DNA from: Callorhinus ursinus
Lineage: Eukaryota; Chordata; Mammalia; Carnivora; Otariidae
Assembly (NCBI RefSeq): GCF_003265705.1
Contig: NW_020313045.1
Coordinates: 1,516,805-1,580,804 of the forward strand
Direction of reading: 5' to 3'
DNA: 64,000 bases
Of the stretch, positions 1 through 10,395 are shown piece after piece. The notes under the pieces are model-generated. The model did not search any database. It was not told the origin of the DNA and worked only from the letters and a program-made list of their open reading frames with translations. Each line of letters starts with the position of its first letter. The first letter of the stretch is position 1. Made by a program: the position numbers and the translations under genes.

Positions 1-558
1 CTTCCTTCCACTCTTGCAGTGGCTTCCTTACTCCTTACGTTTGTCTGCTTTTCCTGGAGCTCCTCCCAGCCCTTCCCCTGCACCCTCGGGATGAACACCA
101 AACTGCTTATCGCAGTCTCCAAGCTCTGCCCCACCTGCCTCTCCAGGTAGGCATACATTTGGCCACTCTCTTCACTCCAGCAGCAGGAGGGGCTCTGCTG
201 CCTCCTGCCACAGGGACTTTGCATGTGCTCTTCCTTTTGCCTGTCACACTCTACTCCTTTCTTCAATGAATTCCCACTCAGGCTTCTGATCTTCGTTCTG
301 TTTTCAATCTGGGAAGCTCACTCTTCCCCCTCCAATCCTGGCCCTTGTCTGGACTGATTCAGATCCCTCTGTTATTATCCTCATAGCACGATGGACCTCC
401 CATTTGCGGTGTGTATCAGAGCGGTCATTTCATGTTTGCTTACTTGATAAGCCGCCACACACATTAGATTGTAGGCAGGGACAGCATCTGTTTTCCTGGC
501 TTTACACCCGGTGCTTACAGCAGTGCCTGGCTCCTAGGAGGTGCCCAGTAAGCATCTG
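1..558 (+). mobile_element. L2 LINE 3' end, cut by window start
   Basis: Diverged L2 remnant in sense orientation. The order of L2 landmarks is visible: a CAGTGGCTTCC-type start, a TTTGCATGTGCTCTTCC stretch near 219, a TAGATTGTAGGCAGGGAC stretch near 466-484, and a terminal AGCAGTGCCTGGCTCC...GTGCCCAGTAAGC end. No coding capacity remains. It continues beyond base 1. Confidence 0.7.
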
Positions 559-567
559 TGGAGGGGA

Positions 568-897
568 AGGATGGCTTGGCTATGTGCTCAGACTCCGCGG
601 CCAGACCACCTTGCTCCAAATCCTGACTCTGCCACTTACTAACCATGTGACCTTCAGCGCGTCACTTGACCTCTTAGTGCAGGGCTAGGTAGGAGGAGAG
701 TGAAGGAAGTTGGTAGGGTGTAAAATGTAGGGAGACACTCACTCTAGGGCCTCCCCCTTGTCCTGGCCTTGTCTCTGTGCCTCAATTTCCTTATCTGGGA
801 TAACAACTGTGCCTGTGTCATAGACTCATAAAGATGAAATGATTTCATAGATGCAAAGTGCTTGGACCGGTTCCTGGCATGGAGTGAATGCTGTGTG
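568..897 (+). mobile_element. MIR SINE, split by about 90 bp
   Basis: The MIR core is recognisable (CTCTGCCACTTACTAACC, then ATGTGACCTTCAGC), and its second half (TCTGTGCCTCAATTTCC onward to TTCCTGGCATGGAGTGAATG) resumes near 772. The 90 bp between (about 680-770) is not MIR-like and could be an insertion or a diverged segment. Confidence 0.65.
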
Positions 898-914
898 AGC
901 ATGTGTCTTCATTT

Positions 915-1140
915 TTTCAAGGTTCAAGGCCCAGTTCAAGCCCTTTCTGCTGCTACATCGTCCCCTGCAACTTGGCACCTCCCAGCTTGGACCCCCACTG
1001 TCACTGTCTATGCCATTGGTACAGAGGTGTGAGGTTCTCATAGCCCCCTGAGGACCTCTGAACCTGAATAGCTCCTACCCGAGCCCAGCTCCCGGCACAG
1101 AGGGTGCCCTCCCCCCGAACCTGGCTGAATCGCTGAATCG
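915..1140 (+). mobile_element. Possible L2 LINE fragment
   Basis: Weak L2-like sequence. A GTTCAAGCCCTTTCTGCTGC stretch and a GCCCGGCACAGAGGGTGCCC-like tail followed by CTGGCTGAAT resemble the end of L2. The divergence is high and the call could be wrong. Confidence 0.35.
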
Positions 1141-1470
1141 ATACCTACTGACCACTCTTGTTGAAAACCAAGTCCAAGGGGCCCTCCTGATTCCTGGAGC
1201 ACATGTTAGCTCTGACTCCCAGTTTAAGCTTCAGGATTGGAAACTGGTGGCAGGGCGAGTGGGAGGGAGGTACACATTCAAGCAGCATTCATACCTGGAC
1301 TCAGGAACCCCCGATTTGCTGTCAAACTTAGGAGTCCACAGCCCTCTACTCATGGAGGAGTAGAAATGCTTGGAGAAGTAGACACTCCCAGGGGCAAACC
1401 TTTTTGTTGTTATTGAACCATGGGAAGTTAATACACATAGTGGCCAGTGAGTCCATCTAGATAGCTCATC
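1141..1470. other. Unassigned single-copy-looking sequence
   Basis: No repeat family, RNA gene or exon is recognised here. Base composition is ordinary. Confidence 0.4.
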
Positions 1471-1489
1471 TTTTTTTTTTTTTTTTTTT
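1471..1489. repeat. Poly(T) tract
   Basis: Uninterrupted run of 19 T. It may be an old retroposon tail, but no element body is recognised beside it. Confidence 0.9.
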
Positions 1490-2640
1490 GTCGTTTGAAC
1501 GATCTAGGAGGCACTGCACATGGAGTCACCCCTTTCTGCCTAAGTGGCAAATAAGCCTCTTTTCTTTTTTTATTTTCCTGCTTGTCACTCCTGGCCTCTG
1601 TTTCCAGCTCCCTGCCATCCGTACCTGCACAAAGGGAACAGTGAAAGATCCCAGATTCCCAATCCCTCCAGTCCCGTCCTGCCAGAAGCCAGTTGCCCTC
1701 CGGTTCCACTTCCCTGTCGGCCAGCCCTGGGCCAAACTTCTCGTGGACATGTGAGGCCGGTCATGAGGGAGCCGCAGTCAGGGGAAGCAGAGTTTCCAAG
1801 CCTGGGGGTGCGCGCTCGGACTCGTGCCTGAGAACGGCCCATCGCCTTCAGAACCGTAGAACAGTGTGTGTCTTTGTGTTTTGCAGGATGAGTCCATCAG
1901 AAGAGCCACGTCTGGGGCCGGAGGCGTGCTGACACGTGCCCAGATGCTGCTTATTTCAAGCTTGGTGGGAAACTGTGAAACTCGAACAAGTTTTAACACA
2001 GCTGGGCTCTCGTCTTTCTCCTGCATCTGCTCCTCCACCCCTTTCTCTCCCACAAGAGAAACGGAGGCCAAGAACCATCCCCAAGTAGTTCTTACTGAAT
2101 AGAGGACAGGAGCTATTTGAAGGGCTCAGAGTTGTGCAAGCACCCCCGAGCCCCACGCAGCACGGGGCAGCCCACTCTCTTCAGCTGTGAACACCGACTG
2201 TTCTTGACCTCTCCATCTGCGTGATTCCATCCAGCATCTGCAAGGGGGAGAAAGCCAAACAATCCAGAATACTCCAACTCACTCGGAGACGAGCTAAGAA
2301 CAGCCTAGAATGACAGAAAATCGTACGTCTTACACCGCAGAGTGGATCACTTCCAGTCGAGTTACAAAGGCTTCTGCGGCAATTACGATTTTGTTCAAAT
2401 CAATACTTTCAAAGCCTGGAAACAGAGATGCAGAGTCCACAAGCCAACACACAGCATGCCGTGCAGAGCACCTTTCCAATAAATATGCAAGAGTGTCTCT
2501 GCCACAGAATCTACTGTTCCTGTGAAGTCAACATAAATGTGTAAGGTACTTAACAACGCCCGCTGCAGGTGGATTGGCAATTTGTCAGCACACTAGCAAT
2601 AGGAATCGAATGCAGAGGTGCTTGGTGTTTGGCTGGTGTC
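1490..2640. other. Unassigned sequence with one good acceptor-like site
   Basis: No repeat recognised. At 1867-1886 a T/G-rich tract ends in TTGCAG followed by GATGAG, a plausible splice acceptor on the + strand. The downstream frame stays open from there to about 2102, but I recognise no protein and no partnering donor. Short stop-free frames here overlap on both strands, as expected for GC-rich noncoding DNA. Confidence 0.3.
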
Positions 2641-2641
2641 A

Positions 2642-2756
2642 TTTTTTGTTTTTGTTTTGTTTTGTTTTGTTTTGTTTTGTTTTGTTTTGTTTTGTTTTNN
2701 NNNNNNNNTTGTTTTGTTTTGTTTTGTTTTGTTTTGTTTTGTTTTGTTTTGTTTTT
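2642..2756. repeat. (TTTTG)n pentanucleotide microsatellite spanning an assembly gap
   Basis: Near-perfect tandem TTTTG units run on both sides of ten N (2699-2708). The register is the same on each side, so the gap almost certainly hides more of the same array and the true length is unknown. Frames reading as FCFVLFCFVLF are translations of this array and not proteins. Confidence 0.95.
2699..2708. other. Assembly gap of 10 N
   Basis: Ten unresolved bases inside the pentanucleotide array. The length looks like a placeholder, typical of a collapsed or unresolved tandem repeat. Confidence 0.98.
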
Positions 2757-3044
2757 CAGAATACCAATACAGGAAACTGCTCAATCTGGTTATTTCTTTG
2801 GAAACAAAATTACCCATGTGTTTTCCTCGAATGAAATCCGAGCAATTCAGGGAAACCTCCACCCCACCTTTCCCCAGCCCGGCCACCAGAGCCAGGGTTC
2901 CTCATAGTTTTAGCTTTCTCTTCAAAGGCCAGCCTACTTTGATGGACATCTTTGTTTCTTTCTCGGATCAGCCCTCTGATAACCAGCTCAATTTTCCTCC
3001 AGGGTGACTGCCCCTCTCATATCCTCAGCCACTGTAGTTTGGTG
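2757..3044. other. Unassigned sequence
   Basis: No repeat, RNA or exon recognised. Confidence 0.4.
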
Positions 3045-3528
3045 GTGTCAACCACCAGCCTGTGTTTTGATTTGGCCCGTCAGACAATCCCATTTCTCTG
3101 GCCACAGTGCTTGGTTCAGAGATAGGCATGCTATAGAATTAGGGCCAATGAGAGTCAGGCCTGGGAGTTTTGTGTAGGCTGCTTGGAGAAAAGAAACTTT
3201 CTCTTTCTGTCAGACTTGGGGCTATGAAGAGTGAACCTGGAGCTGCTGGGGATCCGCCACATGGAGAAAACCTGCCTGAGGGTGAAGCCAGCGTGGAAGG
3301 AAACACGAATTAAGACGTGGTGAGAAACTGAGTCTTGATGGTCTTGTTTGAGCCACTGAATTCAGTCATGCCTGAAGGTGGAAACCTTAATTTTTTAACT
3401 CTAAGAACCCATTTAAAGATTACTACTGAAAAAATTAAAATAAAATGAAAATATAAATTATTAGTTTGTTAAGCAGTTTGAGTTGTATTTCCTGTCACTC
3501 ACAACTGAAAAACCGTTAACTGATATGT
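3045..3528 (+). mobile_element. Ancient mammalian interspersed repeat (family A, name uncertain)
   Basis: Landmarks of a common mammalian repeat: a CCACAGTGCTTGGTTCAG start, GGGCCAATGAGAG, GTGAAGCCAGCGTGGAAGG, TTGAGCCACTGAATTCAG, and a terminal CAGTTTGAGTTGTATTTCC with CTGTCAC. The same family appears at 22.8 kb, antisense at 43.8 kb, and with its CpGs preserved at 50.5 kb. I cannot assign the Repbase name with certainty. Confidence 0.6.
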
Positions 3529-3529
3529 C

Positions 3530-3834
3530 CTAAATCCCAGGAACATATATATTCTATTCTTTCTAGTGCCCATGATAGACTGGTGAATCTAAATGGCTCT
3601 CTAAGTCAAGAAAAGTAATTATTTTCAAAGGCGAATGGGATTTGGGTGCAGACAGAGGGCTCTGGATTTGCTGCCACCATCCTGAAGTTCATCTCACTCA
3701 CCTGTGGGCTTCCCCTCACCTCGCTCTGTCTCTACTCCATGCCGTAGTGATACTTCATGCTTCCTCACTAGGCCCATCTTAGTTCTCTCTGGGTCCAGGA
3801 TATAGGACAGCGCTGCTTGGCCCAGAGGAGATGC
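3530..3834. other. Unassigned sequence
   Basis: No recognised repeat or gene. ATATATATTCTATTC-type AT-rich patches occur near 3545. Confidence 0.4.
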
Positions 3835-3912
3835 TTGATGTGTGACTTCACGGAAGCACTTAACTTCCTTAAGCCTCAGCCTCCTGGTCTGTAAAATGGG
3901 CCTCCAATGGAG
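3835..3912 (+). mobile_element. MIR fragment
   Basis: Short MIR core: a TGTGTGACTTCACGG segment followed by CACTTAACTTCCTTAAGCC, CAGCCTCCTGGTCTGTAAAA and TGGG. Confidence 0.6.
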
Positions 3913-4960
3913 CTGTTTACTAGGGCTCCATATTTGAGAGTGGGAATGACCCATGGGCAACCCAATGGCACCTGGAGAAGACACGAACCTCACAAAACAA
4001 ATAAAAGTACTTTCTATTTCTGCAGCTTAGTTAGATGGAGCTTACACGTGAGCTCAGATAGCCTGGTTCTCCTCCAGTACTATATCCACATCTAGTATTT
4101 TCCGTGAGGAAAGAAGACCTGCTTTTACCAACACTTCCTCTAACTCCTTCTAGTAAGAACACTACTCCTTGGCCGCTTCTATTGCACGTGTCCGTGAGTC
4201 TGTGTTATTTCTGCAAGGATGGGAATGGGGGTGGGGGAGGGGTCTCACTTTGATTTGCTATGTGTCACTGGGATGTCCCCGCTCTCTCAGCCACAAAGCA
4301 GCCCAAGAACTCTTGTGCCGTATGTACACATCTCTGGAGCAAAATGAGTGTCTGAGTCCCGTGTTAGGGTTATGATCATAATCACAGCAAATAACCGCTC
4401 TGTTATTTTGCTGTCTGTACATCCTTGTGTTTCAGCTCTGAGCTATCAGCTTTCCCATTACCCCCTAATGCCATCCCGCCAGCACACTGGGTTCAAAATG
4501 GCACCATGCAATGATCTTTAAGGTTGTGTTCTCTGCTGTCGTAGCAGATGTCACACTTGTCAAATAACACACGTGCCTTTTTAGCATCTCCCGCTGACTT
4601 CAGCCTGAAAGGACAGGTCAAGGGATGATCACTCTTTGCGGGGAGATATTTCGTCCGCTAAATGGTTTTCAGTGAAACAATCAAAGCTTCTGTGTACTGC
4701 TCCAAAGCGTGGGCAGAGACGAAGCGGGGAAAGTGCTGGGGCTTATGTTCAATCTGGCTTGGGTTACAGCTACTTGTAGGCAAATAAAAGGAGGCTCCAA
4801 AATGACTGTGAGGTTCCCGGTTTTGAAGCAGAAGTGGGGAGGGTGCTGGGCAGCTGGCCCAGCCGGGCACCCTGAGCTCAGCACCGAGGGACATCAGTCC
4901 TTTCAATGTGACTTGTCCAGCAACTGCCCCGACTCCTATTTTCCCAGGTGTGCTAGATGT
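3913..4960. other. Unassigned single-copy-looking sequence, about 1 kb
   Basis: No repeat family recognised. Overlapping stop-free frames of up to 136 codons on both strands around 4658-5068 have no recognisable motif and look like chance. Confidence 0.4.
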
Positions 4961-5075
4961 CATCTTCCAATTAAGAAGTAAGTTCCAGGAAGCAGAGAAG
5001 TTTGGTCTTCTTGTTAACTCTAGAGCAGTGCCTTGCATGTGGCCGGTGCCCATAAATGTTTGTCCCATGAAAGAT
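4961..5075 (+). mobile_element. L2 3' end fragment
   Basis: Ends with an L2-type terminus: TTAACTCTAGAGCAGTGCC, TTGCATGTGGCCGGTGCCC, ATAAATGTTTG. Short and diverged. Confidence 0.5.
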
Positions 5076-5349
5076 TCACTCAGTTGACAGGTAGCAAGTC
5101 TCTTTGGGGTGCTTACTGTTTGGGGAAGGAAAAATGGAATGCCTCAAAAGTAGAGAAACCCTATGCAATCACAGCATTGGTCTTATGTGTAGATTTCAAA
5201 ACTTTAACCTCTGTCACCACTGATATGTGACAAGTTCACGTGCTTAAACAACATGACAATGACTGCCTGCTAGCCACACTCTGTGATCTGGCGGTTCCTG
5301 GGCTGGGTCCCCACAGCTCACACACATGTATGAAATCTGGCCTGCAACA

Positions 5350-6248
5350 CATCAAGAATATAACTAAATTAGTTGGCAATATTTAGCATCTGGGAGATTT
5401 TTACGATATGAATTTTTGTGTTTCCCTCAGTAATAAAAGGTACCTACCTTCCTGCGACCTCCTGTTTGTGCTAGTCCTTACCTGGGTAACCTTACTTGCT
5501 CTCATAACCTACCTACCCCTTAAGACTTTGGAGTTTACTTCAGGGAGACCCAGGGTGTCGTGCAGAGAATTTTGCGTGAATTTTGAGTGGGAGAGAAAAA
5601 TGCATCCCTAAGGACCTTGACACAAACATTTTGTTGAGGATTAGGAAATCAGGGACATGACTTCAAGTGCAGATAACATGACAATTTCAAATCCATAAGA
5701 GCTAGTTTGGAAACTTCAATAAGGACCTATGGCATAAACATTGAGGGTACATCTTTCTTGGGGCACCTTGAGGTCATAGCCAACGTCACCTTCCAGAGCA
5801 GTTTTTGAAGGCAAAGAAGCTGATTTTTTCAGAAATAGATGCCATCTGAAACTTGGACTTCAATGTATTTAAAAAAAAAATATGTTTAATGCCACTTTTC
5901 TTGTCTTGGGATGAGAATTTGATCTAGCCAGTTGTGGTTTTGCCTGCCAAATGCTTTTTCCTACCCTCAGAACTCTAATCCCTGTCAGTGACAAGAGGCA
6001 ACCCTGTGGGGTTCAGTGTCAGGTTGCAGGGGTCAGACTTGAGGTGGTGCAGGAATTCAGCAAAGGTTTGAGATTGGAGTGGTCCAGAGTCTGGGAGGAG
6101 CTTCAGGGGAGCCAGGAAGTTGGATCTTGCATTGCTGGGAAGACACAAGAATGCACTAGCCAGGGGAAGTAAGAGGAACGGGAGAGAGGAAAGAGATAGG
6201 CATTGGTACTGTATCTGGCAGGCATTTGGAGGCAGGGCTGTCTACTGG
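5350..6248. other. Unassigned sequence
   Basis: No confident repeat. A possible relic of an old LTR-like repeat (GTGCTTAAACAACATGACAA) lies just upstream at about 5239-5340. A run of ten A sits near 5870. Confidence 0.35.
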
Positions 6249-6478
6249 TGAAGGGTCCAAACTCTGGAGTCAGCGTGCATTCAGACTGCATTGCTTCTTA
6301 CTGTGTTGCCTTGGGAAAGTTACTTAACTTTGCTGAGCATTGACTTCCCTATGGGAAAGGTGTTTCTTACCCTATAGATAGTCCCTACCTCATAGGATGT
6401 TGTGAGAATCCAATGAGTCTAAATGCATGCACTGCACTAAAAGGAGTGCCTGGTGCACCCTAAGTGCTATATAAGTCC
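6249..6478 (+). mobile_element. MIR SINE
   Basis: Nearly full MIR: a TCCAAACTCTGGAGTCAG start, TGTTGCCTTGGGAAAG, TTACTTAACTTTGCTG, CTACCTCATAGGATGTTGTG, and a final GGAGTGCCTGGTGCACCC with TAAGTGCTATATAAG. Confidence 0.8.
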
Positions 6479-7569
6479 GTCATGGCTGGACTGTGGGTAG
6501 GCATGGAGGGCACCTTTGTCCCAAGGAACAGCCGGAGAACAAAGTTTGTCCTTCTCATGCTGCATCTTCCTCTGAGCTTCAGATAAGACCACTTGGCATA
6601 GCTTTGCTGCGGGGGAGGGTCTGTCGCTTTCTGGAAGATAAGTACCAGTCTTAAGGTCTTTTCTGTCTAGAGTAAATGTATGCCACAGGGTACACACTTG
6701 GCTCACATGACTAGTCGATTTGCTCCAAAATTTCCAATCCTGTCCTAAATCGATTAGATCATTTTTTTTCCCCCAAAGAATGCAGAAATCCCAATTCTTG
6801 GGTAAAACTTTTCAATGTTTTAAAAAAAAACAACAAACTTTGTATGGGTCAAAGGAAACGCAGCTGCAGTCTGCATCCGGCCAGTGAGCTGCTGCTAGTT
6901 TGGAACTTCTAGGTTAGCTCCTTGCAATGGATGCTGTCAGTGCCCCCTGCGGCCTGATTTCTTCGGGTCCTTCGGGAATCCTCAGCACCTGGAACCCTTT
7001 CCCTGGGGTCCTTCTCAGGCTGAAGCCCTCACTGGGCTCACACACAAGGACTTCAGTGCCAGAGATTTGACCTGCTTTGGAAACACATCACATCAAGGAT
7101 GGATGGGAGTGGTGGATAAATACCTCAACTCCCTCACCCATCTGATGGGAAAACTCTGAGACCCACTGGGCTCTACACGGACTCCCAGTGTTCTCCAGCA
7201 GGCTCAAGTCCCAGTTCGATTAACTTATTAACCTACCTTTTATTGGCCACCTTCCTTTCCTGTCTCACTTTTCCATTCTCTCACCCTGTTTCCTGGGACC
7301 ACTCCCCCGCAGCCTGCATGTGTATCCTTCTTCCTACTTCAGGGGGAACCCAAACTAAAAGAATTCTCCTGGGCACGTGTCGTTTGGGGAAACTGGGTCT
7401 TCCAGACTATCTAGTAAGTGACACTGGCCAGGCCTTACAAAATGGAATGGCTTTGGGGCTGAAGGGTCTCTTTGGAGACAAAGTAGGGTTTTGTGATCAG
7501 CCCAAGCGTTTAGAGATTTCCCTCATAATTTTGGAGAGCAAGGGTGGGGGAGGGAACCTCTTCCCTGCA
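6479..7569. other. Unassigned sequence with a CTCF-like motif
   Basis: No recognised transposon. It contains the CTCF-like site at 6938-6955 and poly(A)/poly(T) patches near 6763 and 6821. Confidence 0.4.
6938..6955 (-). promoter_or_regulatory. Candidate CTCF-binding motif
   Basis: Reverse complement reads AGGCCGCAGGGGGCACTG. The AGGGGGC core and a following ACTG agree with the CTCF consensus; the upstream half matches only partly. This is motif resemblance only, with no occupancy evidence. Confidence 0.35.
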
Positions 7570-8330
7570 TTCATTTGCATTTAAATTTGAAGTTGAATTT
7601 AAGGCTTTTAGAAACTTTTAATTTCTATTTAATTATAAGAATTTCACTGCAGGGTATCTATCTGATTTAAAAGAATAATTAAAATTAAGTATAGCTGCAG
7701 TGATTTGCCACAGCGTATGTCTGTCCTTCAGAACGTTAAGCAATAGCAAATTATTTGTGGCTGGAGGTGTTCTATATGTAAATTCCCACAAGAATAGAAT
7801 TTGGTGATAGAGAAATTAAGATTATGAAAATCACATTGCAAGTTTGAACATCAGTGCCTAATAAATGCCTCAGTTGTTACCATTACTTCTCTTAATACCC
7901 TCAATTAAATGATTTAAAATAGAGCAATAGATAAGCAAGATCAATTAATTTTATAAGATGATCAAAGGAATGTGGTTCAGCATTGTAAAAGCTGTAAATG
8001 TGATAATGGTTTTATCAGACAGGAAAAATAACTCGAAGTGGCTCAGACCTTATTCGTTTATGCTCAGAGGGGTTTTATTTGTGATTAATCAAATTGTCTT
8101 TTGTAATACGGAGAGTTTTAGGATCTTGCCCATTAATTTTAGAAAAAAATAATTCAGACATTAAAATAGATGTTATTCTCGGATGGTTGTATGTCAACCA
8201 TAATAAGTGATAACAAGCATCAGGACATCTTGATCCTGTAACCTGTTGGAAGGAGGCTGTGGGAGGGGCCAGGGAGCTGCCAGTGGCAATAACATTGATC
8301 ATCCTGAGGACTCAAAGAGGGGCCCTAGCT
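7570..8330. other. AT-rich, repeat-free block with homeodomain/TCF-like motifs (candidate conserved noncoding element)
   Basis: The block lacks recognisable repeats and is rich in TAATTA/ATTAATTA-type motifs (for example ATCAATTAATTT near 7940). It has a GATCAAAGG TCF/LEF-like site near 7960 and GATTAATCAAA near 8083. Such composition is typical of developmental enhancers, but conservation cannot be judged from one sequence. Confidence 0.3.
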
Positions 8331-8835
8331 CAGCTTCTGTGTCTGAGGTCTAGGCTGGAGGCCAAATGCAAGGTATAGAATCAGGGATGCTCTGCTCATA
8401 TGAAGGATGTGCCATCGGGAATTTTAGAATGGCAGGGTGAAGGGAAGAATCATTTTTGAAAGGCTACATTTATCTGCAGTGTGTATTGGGGTTAAGAATG
8501 ATTCAATTATTTATACTTCTCTGCCTTTCAAAAAGGAATTAGGTAGCTTTCCCCCCGCCCCCAAAAGGACAAAAACAGTAAAAGGACAGGAAAAGAACAA
8601 TGCTGAGTAATAAGGGAGTGATGATTATGGTGAAGCTAAAAGAAAACATGTGCAATGAAAAACCAATTTTGGTTTGGAGCTTCATGGCAATCCAAGCAAA
8701 AAAGGAAGCCTGATGAGTTAGTACTCCCTACTCGCTTAATTAAAATGAAAAAGAGACGACTTTTGATTTCTAAGAAGATTTTTTTTTTTTTTTTGCAAAA
8801 ATAAGAAAGTGAATACAAGCATAGATGTTTCTTTA
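8331..8835. other. Unassigned sequence with a poly(T) run
   Basis: Nothing recognised apart from a C/A-rich patch near 8551 and about 16 T near 8779. Confidence 0.4.
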
Positions 8836-8850
8836 AAAAGGCAAAGTCAT

Positions 8851-9035
8851 GGGGCACCTGGGTGGTTCAGTTGATTGAGCGTCTGCCTTTGGCTCGGGTT
8901 ATGGTCCTGGAGTCCTGGGGTCGAGCCCCACATCTGGCTCCCCGCTCTGCAGAGATAGGCTTCTCCCTCTGTCCTTCACCCTGCTTGTTGCTCTCTCTCA
9001 CAAATAAATAAATAAATAAAAATCTTTAAAAAAGA
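8851..9035 (+). mobile_element. Can-SINE (tRNA-Lys-derived), with TSD
   Basis: Full SINE: GGGGCACCTGGGTGGTTCAG head with the tRNA-like promoter region, GGGGTCGAGCCCC B-box region, CT-rich body, and an AAATAAATAAATAAATAAAA tail. A 15-bp TSD is visible: AAAAGGCAAAGTCAT (8836-8850) and AAAAGGCGAGATCAT (9036-9050), two mismatches. The A-rich start of the TSD fits L1-endonuclease integration. Confidence 0.95.
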
Positions 9036-9050
9036 AAAAGGCGAGATCAT

Positions 9051-9840
9051 AGAATAGGAAACACAAAAATAATTACTTTGTAGGTTACCTTGGTTCATCT
9101 GAACCAGAATGCTTCCATCTAATGGAAGCAAGTTCGTGAGTCGTGAGAAGGCACCCCTCCAACGTATGTTAGTTTCCAAGGCCAGAAATATCACCACAAA
9201 TTTAGTTTTTCGCAGACAAGGTAAGTTGCTATTGTGGCTAATGACCAGTAAGCTTGTGCTTGGCAAGAATGGGTTGGATGGTCAAGGATTAGCTTCACAA
9301 ATTTTAAGGGGCAGCTGAGTGATTTTGATGAGACAGAATGACGCATGGTGGCAGGCAGGGGATGGTGCTGTGACCAAGTGGCTTTCAGGCAGGTGGCTCC
9401 CTGCGTGAGCCATGGTTGGATTTACCCACCACTAAGAGGCTAACGCTCAGTTGCTAAGTGGCTCACGGGCTGCTGCCTGCCCTGCATTAGCACAGCTATT
9501 TGGGGCTTACTGGAAGTACCTTGGCATGCTTTCTGATTAACCAGGGCCACACGGTTCTCCTTCTCCTGCGCTGAAATTCCCGAGGCTAATCTCCTATGGC
9601 TCTCAGGTCTCACGGTAAAAAGGTATCGCACACTGCCGTGACCAACTCCCACTGGAAAATGAGCAGGGAGAAAGCTCTTGGACTCACTTGGATGTTATTT
9701 GAGAGTCCTGGAGGGTAGCTATGCCAAGGAATTTTCCTGGCCAATGGTGATTCCTTCCCCAAGTCTCGTGGTGTTTCAAACACAGTTCCTGCAGGAACTT
9801 GTCATTTTCTCCTTCACACTCCATTATTTCTGGGTATGAT
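9051..9840. other. Unassigned sequence
   Basis: No confident repeat, gene or RNA recognised. Confidence 0.4.
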
Positions 9841-9844
9841 ACAA

Positions 9845-10015
9845 AGAGCTTGGGTCTGGGAGACAGATCTGGGTCCAAATCCCATTTGCCACTCGCTGGG
9901 TATTGAGAACCTGGGTAGATTATCTAACTTTATTGGGTCTATTCTCTTATCTGAGCAAACGTAGCTCCATGAGTTAATAATTGTGAAGTATCAAGATCTG
10001 TCATTGTGCAGACAT
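9845..10015 (+). mobile_element. MIR SINE
   Basis: Order of MIR features is preserved: GAGCTTGGGTCTGGGAGACA, TCTGGGTCCAAATCCC, TTGCCACTCGCTGGG, TTATCTAACTTTATTGGG, then a degraded 3' half. Confidence 0.7.
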
Positions 10016-10029
10016 AGTTCTCAGGTCAC

Positions 10030-10225
10030 AGTGCCATTTATAAATATGCGACAGACCCCGGTTTAGATGCCGAGAATACAGAGAATGAAATGCAATCCCT
10101 TGAAGAATTCCTACTCTACCAGAAAACACCAAGACACTGTGATGTGTGCCATGAAGGAAGCATATGTTCACAGTGCCATCACAGGAGGGAGTCTAGCTTG
10201 GTGATTTGTACACGAAAGGGTGGTG
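10030..10225 (+). mobile_element. Fragment of an ancient interspersed repeat (family D, name uncertain)
   Basis: Resembles the start of the repeat at 36.93 kb: GAATACAGAGAATGAAATGC, then a CTTGAAGAATTCCTACTCTA segment and GTGATGTGTGCCATGAAGG. Family-level assignment is weak. Confidence 0.35.
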
Positions 10226-10254
10226 TTGACCCAATGGCCGGGGCTGACATCAGG

Positions 10255-10395
10255 GGAGCCAGGCTCCAGTTCAAGCCACCGAGGGTATGACCCGTAGCCA
10301 AAGGTACTCACTCATATTTTAGCTGCCTCATCTATAAAAGGAGAAAGGCTGATCTGCAGGTCCTTTATGTTCCTTGCAGATTATTAGCGGTATGG
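10255..10395 (+). mobile_element. MIR-like fragment
   Basis: CAGGCTCCAGTTCAAGCC and TAGCTGCCTCATCTATAAAA followed by GGAGAAAGGCTGAT resemble the MIR core. Diverged. Confidence 0.4.

Noticed and set aside
2569..3007. F/C/V/L repeat 'proteins' resembling membrane segments
   Set aside because: Translations of the (TTTTG)n array, including unresolved N.
4658..5068. 136-codon frame on the minus strand overlapping frames on the other strand
   Set aside because: No motif; overlapping open frames on both strands in GC-rich DNA; it runs into an L2 end. Chance.
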